Shown here piece by piece: positions 1-10,100 of a stretch of DNA of 64,000 bases. Source of the stretch: Monocercomonoides exilis (Eukaryota; Preaxostyla; Oxymonadida; Polymastigidae); assembly GCA_001643675.2 (NCBI GenBank), contig LSRY02000013.1, forward strand, positions 808,501-872,500, in the 5' to 3' direction. The notes below the pieces were generated by a model. The model worked only from the letters and a program-made list of their open reading frames with translations. It was not told the DNA's origin and made no database searches. The translations under genes and the position numbers were made by a program. The first letter of the stretch is position 1; the number at the start of each line of letters is the position of its first letter.

Positions 1-3000
1 CAGGAAGCGTCGGCGGCAAAGCACACGGGCTGCTGTTTCTGGACTCGCTCATCTCAGACATCGACATCGCCCTCGACAAAGACCCGCTCTGCAGCTCCTC
101 TTCGCTGATTGTCGGGGTGCCCCGCACGCTCATCCTCACTTCCACGCTCTACTCTGCGTTCTTCGAGATCCACAACCTGAACCACCTCCGCTCGCACAAC
201 CTGGACCACCGTGTAGTCCACGACTCCTACATCGCCTCTCTCTTTGTGCAGTGCCCTCTGCCTGCTGATGTGCTCAACCTGCTAAGCGTCTTCCTAGATG
301 CCGTACGTGTTCCCTTGGCTGTGCGTGCCTCTTCTCTTTTGGAAGACTCCCGCAGGCAGCCAGTGGTGGGCGTGTATGCCTCGTATTTCCTGGCAAATAA
401 CCACCCGTCCTTGCAGGTGCGCCTCCAGCAGCTGTCCATTGCCATCCGGCTGATCTACGCCTCGTCCGTCTGCCACCGCGCCAGGAACCTCAGAAAGAGT
501 CTGAACGTGCCATCATCTGCGGAAGGGGTCGCTGTGATGATTCAGGAGATTCCCGGTGCTGTACACTCACAGGGCTCTTCTTTATTCTACCCGCACGCCA
601 CGTTCATTGCAAAGTCCAGGAATTACTACCCTGCACGCACTGCTAACCCGTCCGCAGCGCAGAATCAGCCTTCTCTTTCATCATCTTCTTCTACTTCGTC
701 ATTGAATGCCAATAATAACAATAACAATAATAACAGTTCACAGTCTGGTTCTACCAGCAGCAACACCCCATCTGTCTTCGATGGCGATGCCCTCGCCACC
801 ATCGGCTTCGGCGCCTCTATTCGCGACCCCCAAAAGCAGAACTCGTCTTCCTCCAAACTGAAGAAATTCCGCTTCTGCCCAGCGCACCCTGAGATCAGCT
901 ACTGCCTGCAGCCCGAGGACTACCCGAAGACGACGCAGCAGTCGTTCATTGCGATGGACTTGGATGCAGACCAGAGCATATCTGAGAGGAGGCTGCTGAG
1001 TGTGCAGAAGTGGCAGGTGCACAGGGCAGAGGTGCTGCTCGACAGAAGCTCAGCTTTGTCGTCAGGAACAGACAGCCCTTCGATTCATAGAAAATCGGTG
1101 GAGATGCCACAAACACCAGGTGAAATGGCAGAGAATGAGAGACACTCAGCTCAATCTCAGTTGCAATTGCAGCAACAGCAACTGAGGCAAAGCTCTCCTT
1201 CTCCAATTTTCATGGCCTCCCCTTCCATTTCGCAGTATCCCACCCCCACTCTCTCCTCTGCCTTGCTTGCCCGCGGTACAGCAACCTTCACTCCGCCTTC
1301 CTCTGTCTTCTCTGCCTCTCCCTTTGGCCAGCCTCAGCTCGCTCAGTTCACTCCTGGCTCTTATTCTCCTTCTTCTTATGTGTCACCTTACCACTCTGCC
1401 ATCGCAGACACCACAAGACTCGCACAGCCCAGCGCCTCCCAGCCATTCGCTGGCTACGTCCCTCCATCTTCCTCCTCTCCTTCCCCTTCTCCTTTCTCTT
1501 GCTTCTACTCTCCTTCCTCATACACATCCCAAATCTCTGGCTTAGTGCCCTTCCATCGCCTGCCCACACAAAACCCGGCTGCTCAGGTTGGCTCTATCAG
1601 CCCGCTGTACACCAGCCATTTGGCTCCTTCTGATGCTCTCCAGACACAAATGGCTCAACTGTCGCTGTCTTCTCCTTCTCCTTCTCCTCAGCCACTTTGC
1701 TCAAATACGTCTGCTTTCATTAGACTCAATAATGGAAATAACAACAACAATAATAATAATAATAATAGCAATAATATTTCCAATGTCCAATCTCCAACTC
1801 CTCTCCAATCATCCTCTCCTCTTTCTCAACCTCCTCTCTCTGCCTCCTTCCCGGCCACATCATCTGTTTCCTCATCTGATTCATCAATGAACCCATCTCT
1901 TTGCACACAACCTCTTTCCCAGCTGCAGCCCCTCTGCACACTCAACATCAGCCAAAATGCATCTTCAGCTGCTTCAGGCACAGACTCATCCACACAATCT
2001 GCTCCTGTCAGACAGCTTCCGACGAAAGTTGAGGGACAGCAGGGCTCTTCTTCCCCTTCTTCTCCTTCTCCTGTTGCACACACACCTTCTCCTCAGATGA
2101 TGAGTGAAAATGGAAATGGAAGTGGAAATGGAGTGAACAATCATAATGACATTGTATTAAATTCAACTTCAATCAATGAAAATTCCATCGGAATGAATGA
2201 CACAGCCAAAAGTGCGACGTTTTTGGGGCTGGCAGAGTCTGCTGCTGAGAAGAAGGAGCAGATAAACACATCAGAAAAGAGTCAGAAAAATGACTCGAAT
2301 GAAATAAGTTCGAAAAAACAAGAGAATAATCAAGAAAGTTCAAAAGAAAGTGCTCAAGTGAAGAGTCGTGCTACTCCGCTTTCCATCTCTTCTTTCATGC
2401 AGGACGAGTTCAGCTCATCTTCTGAGCTGTTGAATAGCTATTTCTCTGACTTCTCTTCTTCTTCTTCTTCATTTTCTTCATCTTCTGGATGTAGTTTTTC
2501 TGCTTCTTCTTTTCTGCCCACTCCTTCTTCTTCTTCCTCCTTCTCCTCTTCTTCTTCATCTTCATCATCATCTTCTTCTTCCAACTCCTCCGGTCTCATT
2601 CCCATCCAATCATCATCCAATCAGCCAGCCGATGCTCCTCCTCTCTTCACCGTCCCTTTGCTTTCTCCGCCTTCTGACGGGTTCAGCTATTCTTCTCCTA
2701 CTCTTCCATACGACGCCTCCTCTACCACTTCTGCTTTCTGCCCAAGGCCTTCTTTCCTCTCTTCTTTCTCTTCAGCAAATGCAGAAAACAATCAATCGTC
2801 GCAATTAACTTCGTCAATTTCATCTTCATCATCATCTTCTTCTTCTTCTTCTCTTCAGCCACAACTTCCACATCACCCTTCTGCCCAAAAACCCTGCCTC
2901 CCTTCCTCTCCTTCTCCAACACCCACACCTCTTTCCTTTGCTCACGATCAACGTCCTCCTTCTTCATCATTATCTTCTTCTTCCTCCTCCTCTTGTTCTT

Positions 3001-6000
3001 CCACCATATCCTCCGCCTCCTCTTCCACCTCATCCACCCCCACCCTCCCCTCTCAGCAGTCTGTTGCCCTGCCAACTGCCCTCCGCCCTCTCCCTCCTCG
3101 TGCCACTCCCCTCCCATTCAACACCGCCACCCCTCCGCCTCGCCCAACCACACCCAATTTGGCTGACAGAAACCACACCTCTTTCCTCAACCCATCAACT
3201 GTGGCGTCCCCCATCCATTCACTCACCCACCCTTTCCTCTCTTCTCCTCTCAGCTCTCCTTCTCCACAGGTCACACTCAACGCCTTCCGCTCTGACCCGA
3301 CCCTTCTCCCGTGGATCAGCGACGAGATCGGCCCTCTTTCAGACCCAGACATTCCCTTCCTGCCTCCACTCTCTCCAGCACCCGATGACAACACAGACCC
3401 TCTCTTTGACCCCGTCTCCTTCGGCCTCCCGCAGTTTCTGGTGGAAGAGCCGCTGGACACTGCTGAAGACGAAGGCCTGCTCACTCAGCTGGGGTGTGAG
3501 GTGTATAACACAGAAACGCATATGGTGAAACCCTTCCACCCATCTCTCCGCAGCTCGTTTGGCGGGGCAAGCACATCTGGTGGAATGTTTTCAGGAGATT
3601 ATTCATTTGGAGATGACAGCAATTGGTGGATGGCATCGCTGCAGTCAACTTCTTCTGAGTCCTCCTCCTCTTCTTCTTCTTCAGAAGCAGCATCTGAAGG
3701 AAGTTCCAGCAATAAGGCTGATGGCAGTGATGGAGGTGATAACACCAGTGCAGGATATGCAAAGGAGCACGATGCAGATTACGAGCCATCCGAGTTTGTG
3801 AAAGAAGCAGCAAAGAGAAGAAAACAGAGGAAAGATGAAAAAGGCCGGAGAGACCCACGAGACTTGGTTGATCGAAGCAAAAACATCAGATGCGTGACAT
3901 TCAACAAGATCATTGGAAACAAAGCACAGCCAGGCAGTCAGCAAGGAAAGCAATCATCATCTTCTTCTTCAACTTCATCCTCCTCCTCCTCTTCCACTTC
4001 CATTGCGCTTGGGCGAGTGCTGATGAATGTGCTGAATGTGACAGAGAAAGCGATGGGGCGCCCAGTCAGTGTAACCTGCTCTATCAACTTGAACACCACG
4101 CCGTGGGAGCTGTGGCTGCTTGAGTTGAGGCCACTGGAGATTGATGTGTCAGGCGATGTGTCTGTCGGGCTGAGGCATCAGATGGGGCAGATTATGGAAG
4201 ACTTGTTCAACATCTCAGTAGACGAGCCAAATGCTGACTTGCTCGCTTCTTCTTCTTCTTTGGGAGGTGCATGTGCAGCGATTCAGCCATTGCAAGCGGA
4301 GAAATTACTGTCTGCCTGCAAAAAACAGCCAGTGAATCGTATTGAAAGACTTCTGGTTAATTCGAATCCACTTTTCTCTCTGTATACACACCGTGTGTTG
4401 TGTGCTGCCTCGACTGTGCTGGGAGCACCGAGTATATCCCCACCAATATTTGATCTCGTGTTCATCGACCCGTGGCGCTTCGACAAGACAGCCACGGTTG
4501 ATGCAGCAAGAGAGATGGCCATCGTGAACAAGATGTTTTCTTCTGCTTCTTCTTCATCTGCTGCTGCTGCTGCTTGTGCTGCTGATGGCTCTGCTCGAAA
4601 TGACTCACCATTATGTCACTCTGCTTCTTCGCAGCAGCCTTCTCCTTCCACTCCCTCAATGTCTGCTGAAGGAGACAGCAGGAGAGGGTACATTGTTGTT
4701 GGACTGGGAAGATGGGGAACCTCAACTGCATCTTTGGGCATTCCTGTGCAGTGGAGCGAGATCAACAACGCGACGTGTGTGATTGAGACAGGCATCGCCA
4801 GAAAATTCGAGATTGAGTCGTCTTCAGCCTCGCATTTCTTGCACCATCTAATTGCTTCAAAGAAAGCGTGGATGTTTGCTGACCCTGCCTGCTTACAGCC
4901 ATCAACAGTGTCTGCGTCTTCCTTGTCTGCTGCAATTGACTGCTCAGAAGGGAAGAGAGGGAGACAGGGATTTCGAGTGGGAATGGACTGGTTTGACTGG
5001 GCGTGGGTAAAGAGACAGATGGTGAAGCACACAATGTTCTATGGGAAGCATGTGGTGTGTCTCAGACTGGACAAAATGGCAAGTGCAGAGAAGCAGAAAG
5101 AGATGTGCCATGTGCTGGAGCAGAAGGAGTACAAAAGCCCAATCACGGCGTTTGAGATCGAAATGATGAACTTTCTGGGCAAGAACGGTGAAGGAGCAGA
5201 GAATTCTGATGCGAAAAATGTATCAGATAAAACTGAAACTGTAGAAGGATGTGAAAAAGAAGAGAAAGTGGAAGAGAAAGAAGAAGACGATGACCCCAGC
5301 TGCTTGAGAATCATTGTTGATCCGACAAACATGAGAGGCCGAGTGATGATCGACAGCCAGTCGATGCCATTGCCAAGTGTCAGCATCTTCACAGTCCAAA
5401 ACTCAATTCCTTTGCAATCACCTCAAAACAACATCCAAAAATTAGCTGCCAAAGAAAGCTCGACTTCGCATCTTCTGATCTCATCCAGCGATTCCTTGAC
5501 GCCTCACACGTTCACACGCCCCGCCAGAACAAGTGCGAAGACAAGGAGCTGTGCTGTTCCTAAGCCATATGCTCAATCTGCCAAGGGAGAATACGAAACC
5601 AACACACAATCACTGATCATCATCAACCCAGACGATGAATCAACATCACATGAGGGAAATGTGCCAAGTCGAAAGATGAGAGATTCCGATGAATGCAGCG
5701 TGGAGAGCATGGAAAGCCGAGAAGAAAGAGGCAGAAAAAGCAGCACACGCACAGAGTCGATGGATGACATCATTCAGACAGTAGATGATGACGATGATGA
5801 CTTGGACTCTGACACAGACACGGACATCGACGACGACCGCTCAGCTGCCCTTACTCAATCATTTGATGGCTCCTTCTCAAGCTGCCCGAACTCTCTCTTG
5901 GAAATGAAACGCAGCTCTCTCAATCGAATGGCACCTGCCCCAACAATCGATGCAGCGGCAATAACCGCTACGGCAGGCTCAGCTGACAACTTCATTGGAT

Positions 6001-6560
6001 CCGATAAGAGCGACACCCAGCCAGTTCCACTGCCACTGTTTTCTATGCCAAAACCAAGAGAGTCAACAAAACCACAATTGCAATCACTTTCTCTTTCGCT
6101 CAATTCTATTTCCAATAAACCTGTTCCTCTCCCTCCAAAACCGCCTTCTCTGCTCCGATTGAGTTCACCTGCTATTAAGAAATCTTCATCCAATCCATCA
6201 TGTCATTCATCAGCATCGCCTCCTGCAATCGCTGCTGGCTGCTCGAGCATTGCCTCTCCTTCTTATCAGTCTAATTCTGCACTGATTCCACCAACCTCCA
6301 ATGAATCAGCACAGTCAGTCAATCAGACCAAGCCACATGCTTCGACTTCTCCTCTACAGCTCCTATTGCCCCAGCCAGACTCAGTAACAATTGCCACCTC
6401 TGCATCTGCCTCTCAAGTGACGCCAGTTGTGGTTGTCTCGCCAGCCACTCCAACTTCTTCGTTTTCGCAGTCGTCCCTCCTCTTTTCACAGGACACAGTT
6501 CCTGACGACATCCCATCTGTGGTGTCTTCGTCGCTTGAAGTGCAGCATCATCAGATGTAA
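1..6560 (+). CDS. PEP/pyruvate-binding (PEP synthase-like) protein, 5' partial, with huge Ser-rich insertion
   Basis: The frame is open from base 3 to a TAA at 6558, so the 5' end lies outside the window. Family-like blocks appear in order. A glycine loop GGKAHGLLFL lies near nt 12-45. Then come RASSLLEDSRRQP and a block ending AVMIQEIPG (nt 330-555), then YPHATFIAKSRNYYP. The segment FCPAHPEISY to IAMDL lies near nt 873-960. Further on are EKAMGRPVSVTCSINL with LLELRPLEI (nt 4045-4145), GYIVVGLGRWGTS with GIPVQWSEINN (nt 4687-4770), and DWFDWAW (nt 4985). These match the bacterial PEP/pyruvate-binding proteins related to PPDK_N (ATP-grasp). The phosphohistidine domain is not visible, so catalysis is unproven. 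Between about nt 1040 and 3850 the domain is interrupted by roughly 900 residues of Ser/Pro/Asn/Gln-rich sequence. A second disordered region forms the tail after nt 5170. Bacterial origin is possible but is inference. Confidence 0.8.
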   Translation, partial: GSVGGKAHGLLFLDSLISDIDIALDKDPLCSSSSLIVGVPRTLILTSTLYSAFFEIHNLNHLRSHNLDHRVVHDSYIASLFVQCPLPADVLNLLSVFLDAVRVPLAVRASSLLEDSRRQPVVGVYASYFLANNHPSLQVRLQQLSIAIRLIYASSVCHRARNLRKSLNVPSSAEGVAVMIQEIPGAVHSQGSSLFYPHATFIAKSRNYYPARTANPSAAQNQPSLSSSSSTSSLNANNNNNNNNSSQSGSTSSNTPSVFDGDALATIGFGASIRDPQKQNSSSSKLKKFRFCPAHPEISYCLQPEDYPKTTQQSFIAMDLDADQSISERRLLSVQKWQVHRAEVLLDRSSALSSGTDSPSIHRKSVEMPQTPGEMAENERHSAQSQLQLQQQQLRQSSPSPIFMASPSISQYPTPTLSSALLARGTATFTPPSSVFSASPFGQPQLAQFTPGSYSPSSYVSPYHSAIADTTRLAQPSASQPFAGYVPPSSSSPSPSPFSCFYSPSSYTSQISGLVPFHRLPTQNPAAQVGSISPLYTSHLAPSDALQTQMAQLSLSSPSPSPQPLCSNTSAFIRLNNGNNNNNNNNNNSNNISNVQSPTPLQSSSPLSQPPLSASFPATSSVSSSDSSMNPSLCTQPLSQLQPLCTLNISQNASSAASGTDSSTQSAPVRQLPTKVEGQQGSSSPSSPSPVAHTPSPQMMSENGNGSGNGVNNHNDIVLNSTSINENSIGMNDTAKSATFLGLAESAAEKKEQINTSEKSQKNDSNEISSKKQENNQESSKESAQVKSRATPLSISSFMQDEFSSSSELLNSYFSDFSSSSSSFSSSSGCSFSASSFLPTPSSSSSFSSSSSSSSSSSSSNSSGLIPIQSSSNQPADAPPLFTVPLLSPPSDGFSYSSPTLPYDASSTTSAFCPRPSFLSSFSSANAENNQSSQLTSSISSSSSSSSSSSLQPQLPHHPSAQKPCLPSSPSPTPTPLSFAHDQRPPSSSLSSSSSSSCSSTISSASSSTSSTPTLPSQQSVALPTALRPLPPRATPLPFNTATPPPRPTTPNLADRNHTSFLNPSTVASPIHSLTHPFLSSPLSSPSPQVTLNAFRSDPTLLPWISDEIGPLSDPDIPFLPPLSPAPDDNTDPLFDPVSFGLPQFLVEEPLDTAEDEGLLTQLGCEVYNTETHMVKPFHPSLRSSFGGASTSGGMFSGDYSFGDDSNWWMASLQSTSSESSSSSSSSEAASEGSSSNKADGSDGGDNTSAGYAKEHDADYEPSEFVKEAAKRRKQRKDEKGRRDPRDLVDRSKNIRCVTFNKIIGNKAQPGSQQGKQSSSSSSTSSSSSSSTSIALGRVLMNVLNVTEKAMGRPVSVTCSINLNTTPWELWLLELRPLEIDVSGDVSVGLRHQMGQIMEDLFNISVDEPNADLLASSSSLGGACAAIQPLQAEKLLSACKKQPVNRIERLLVNSNPLFSLYTHRVLCAASTVLGAPSISPPIFDLVFIDPWRFDKTATVDAAREMAIVNKMFSSASSSSAAAAACAADGSARNDSPLCHSASSQQPSPSTPSMSAEGDSRRGYIVVGLGRWGTSTASLGIPVQWSEINNATCVIETGIARKFEIESSSASHFLHHLIASKKAWMFADPACLQPSTVSASSLSAAIDCSEGKRGRQGFRVGMDWFDWAWVKRQMVKHTMFYGKHVVCLRLDKMASAEKQKEMCHVLEQKEYKSPITAFEIEMMNFLGKNGEGAENSDAKNVSDKTETVEGCEKEEKVEEKEEDDDPSCLRIIVDPTNMRGRVMIDSQSMPLPSVSIFTVQNSIPLQSPQNNIQKLAAKESSTSHLLISSSDSLTPHTFTRPARTSAKTRSCAVPKPYAQSAKGEYETNTQSLIIINPDDESTSHEGNVPSRKMRDSDECSVESMESREERGRKSSTRTESMDDIIQTVDDDDDDLDSDTDTDIDDDRSAALTQSFDGSFSSCPNSLLEMKRSSLNRMAPAPTIDAAAITATAGSADNFIGSDKSDTQPVPLPLFSMPKPRESTKPQLQSLSLSLNSISNKPVPLPPKPPSLLRLSSPAIKKSSSNPSCHSSASPPAIAAGCSSIASPSYQSNSALIPPTSNESAQSVNQTKPHASTSPLQLLLPQPDSVTIATSASASQVTPVVVVSPATPTSSFSQSSLLFSQDTVPDDIPSVVSSSLEVQHHQM

Positions 6561-7117
6561 TTGAGAACACACAGAAATGAAAGGCAATTGAAGTTATTTT
6601 TAAGCGTGATTGCACTTTATAATTCCAAAAAAAATTTTTGATTTTTATTTTTAAAGATAAAAACTGTTTTTTAACAAATTTTTCTGTGTTTATTGAAATT
6701 GCAAAAGTTGTTTTTCAATTTTCACTTTAATTTATATTTTTAATAAGCTATCTTTGTGTCTAATTATTTGACATTTACAAAGAGAGAGAAAAAATACAAA
6801 TGTAAAATTTAATCATTTAATATTTCATTTTATCACTCGTGTTTGCTCGTCTTTTCCATTGTTGTTTTAGAAACATCTGAAATTTATTCTTTTTCTTTTC
6901 TTTTCTTTTCTTTTTTTTGGTTGTGTTACTATTGATAATAACTAACATGTTAATTGAATCTTTCCCCAGAGAGGAAGATATCTGGCTTTGTATGCTAATA
7001 AACAAAACAAAAAATTTACTAAAAAAAACCTTTTCTCACAAAATTGAAAAGCATTGCACAAAATATTTTTATTTCAATTATATTTTTTATTTTTTCCATT
7101 TTTAAACTTGCTTGCAA
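6561..7117. other. Convergent intergenic spacer
   Basis: This AT-rich spacer separates the 3' ends of two convergent genes. It contains short A and T runs and a (TTTTC)n stretch near 6890-6915. No convincing coding exon or RNA gene was seen. Confidence 0.6.
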
Positions 7118-10100
7118 TCACATGTGCTTTTTGCTCCACTCAAGCTTTGGAAAGAGGGAGCCAATCTGATTCTGGTAGAGATCGCAGTAAACAATTGGTG
7201 TAACATCAACAAGTGCTGGCAAATCAGACAGACGAATATTCAACTTGTTTGCAAGCTGCTCATAAAACGGTACAAGTTTCTGATTTTGCCGAAGAGATTG
7301 AGTGATTTGCGTGCGGCTGTTGGATGTTTGAGCAGAAAATGGCGAAACAGAAGAGCGAGTTTGGATGCTGAACTGGCTGTCCCGCCCTGATGAAGAGGAT
7401 GAGGAGGAAGAGGATGAGGAGGAAGAAGAAGAAGAATTGCTTGAATGAGAAGAAGAAGATTGTGACACAGAAGCAGTTGATGATGATGATGGCAAAGTTG
7501 TAGAAGGAGAAGGAGAAGGTGTTGGAGAAGGCGAAGAAGAAGCTGAACGACGTTTCTGATGTTGAATTTGTTGAGGCTGCTTCATTGAAGAATTGGCAGA
7601 AACAGAATGCAGAGGAGACGAGCCTGTCTGCTTGTTAATTGAAGACAAAGGTTTTGGAGGAGTTAGAGATCGAGCTGTCATAATTGAAGCAGAAGAAGCA
7701 GAAGAAGCAGACGCAGAAGAAACAGGAGATGAGGACGTAGATGATGAAAGTGGAGTAGGAATCTGCTGTTTTTGAGGAGAAGGATATCGAACCGAATATT
7801 GAGAAGCAGAAGAATGAGAAATAAACATGCTCAGCTTCTGGAGTGAAGCAGCCTGCTGTCGAAGCGGAGTTGAAAGCGAGGTCATTGTGTGGCTGAATTG
7901 CTGGTTCTGAGAAGAAGAAGAAGGGTTGTGAGGTGACTGATTGTTCAGCGGAGAGTGAGAGACGGGTGAGATTGCCAAAGATTGAGGAGTTAGCTGGCGC
8001 ATTGGAGTGGCTGAGGGAGAATGTGAAGAAGAAGATGGAGATGTTCTGTTATCTGTGTTGTGCATATGCGACAAAGAAAGCATTCGTGATGAGAAAGCAC
8101 CAGAAGGAGAGGAAGATGAAGGAGACACAGAGAAAGGAGATGGGATCTGCCCTTGTTGCAGAGGAGAAGCCGATGAAATGGCAGAAAGTGGGCGCTGGGT
8201 GACTTGCGGGTAGTTCAGAGGAGAGATGGAAGAAGGATTGAGCGAAAGAGAAGGAGGTGGGGTGTGTGTTGTTGATGCAGGAGATATCGACATTGAATTC
8301 CGAATGGATGAAGTGGAAGGCGTTTGATGGAGGGAATTGGAATTTTGAGGGGAGTCAGATGGAACGGGAAGTGACTGAGATGAATGTGGAATGACCTTTG
8401 AAGTGGATGGAGTGCTGATGGATGACTGGGAAGGCGAAGAGGAAGTCAAAGCTGTTGGAGCAGCTGCCGTTGAAGATGACATTGCTGAAGAAGAAGGCGA
8501 AGAAGCAAAAGGAGATGAAGAAGGAGAAAAAGAAGAAGAAGAGGAGGAGGAGGAGGAAGGGTTGGATGGTGAAGAAGATGCGGAAGGAGTTGCAGATTTT
8601 GACAGGCCGCTTCCCAAAGATGACAATCGAGGCCTGTCTGCTGCAAGAAAGCGACGTGAACTCAACGAAAAGCGGTTCTGAGCAGAGTTTGTGGGAGAAG
8701 TGGAGTTTATCTGAGCAGCCAGAGAAGCAAGTGCAGAAGGAGCAGAAGACATGATTGATGAGAGGCTTGTGGGTGTTTGGAGAGTGCTTGAGAACAATGA
8801 CGATGATGATGGGGATGACGAAGAAGGCGATGATGATAATGCTGATGATGACGGAGATTGAGAGGGAGAAGAAGATATTGAAGATGAAGTGTCTGCGGGG
8901 TTCAGTGGCGATGAAGTGGTCAGGGATATAACAGATGTTGAAGAAGAAGCCGAGGTAATTGGAGTTGCAGGTGTGGTTGTGGAAGAAGAAGAAGGAGAAG
9001 GCGAAAATGGTGATGGAGAACTTTGAATGGGCAAGTCTTCTTTCTTGATAGAGAACTCCATCGGCTTTTGAGGCAAAATTGATTCATGAGAATTCGAGAA
9101 AGGCACATTCTCTTGAGTCGCAGGCGTTTGAGCAGCTATCTTCTGGTGCAGCATAAACAGCGATGTTGATCCATTTGTGAGTGATGTCTGAATCTGTCCG
9201 ATTGGACGCTTGTTGGACAATTCGTGTGAATTAATCCGAGATGTCTCCTGTTTAATCGTTGAGTGTTTTGCTTCTGCCATTTTCCTCGCGTTCCTTTCAC
9301 TTTCTTTTTGTGCTCTTCTCTGCTTCTTCCTCCGTAAAGCCAGTCGGCGCCTTCGTGATATAACCGGACTTGGAGGTGGCGACGGATTCTTTGGACGCGG
9401 CACCTGGCGCGAAATGGGGCCAGTTGTCCTTTTCGTGGCACTTCTGAAACGATATGTGACAAACCCTGAGCTGCCGTCCTGCTGTGTGAATGAGACAAAG
9501 CTGTTAAGAACGTTCGGAATGTGATAGCGAACAGGTGCATTGTGCTTGGTGGTTGTGGTTGTGACCATGTCTGAAGACTTGCTTGAACTGAGCAGCCGTT
9601 CTGTTCGAGCTGCTTTTAGTTTAGCTCCGCCCATTGCCAACTGATACTCGTAGTACAATCTGTACTCTTCCAAGTTGGTGGGGATGGGGAATGAGCCAAC
9701 AGATGCAATCCTTGGCAAAGAAACAGGAGTCTGTGTGAAGTAATCAGATGTCGTCTGCCAGAACACTCTGTCTGATGAAGAGGTTGGAAAGACAGTTGTA
9801 GATGAAAAAGAAGGAGAAGAAGGAGAGAAAGGTGTTGATGAAGCAGAATTATCTGCCGAGTCTTTTCTGTTGTTGAGTCTCAAATTGAATGAAACAGGTG
9901 CTCTGCGTACCATCTGTGCCCTCATCACACTCTTCCACAGCTCGTCTTCGCTTTGAAGGAGCGACAGCTGTCGATAGAAGGATGTCATCAAAGGCGAGGA
10001 AGGATGTGGGAATTGCAAAACAGACGACGAAAATGAAGATTTCTTGTTGTTTCGTGAAGAACCCTTTTCGTTTTCACTCTCATTTTCATCTTCATCCGTA

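Noticed and set aside
2438-3117. Minus-strand frames rich in Glu, Lys and Arg opposite the first gene
   Set aside because: They are shadows of Ser-rich TCT/TCC codons; the plus strand carries the conserved domain blocks.
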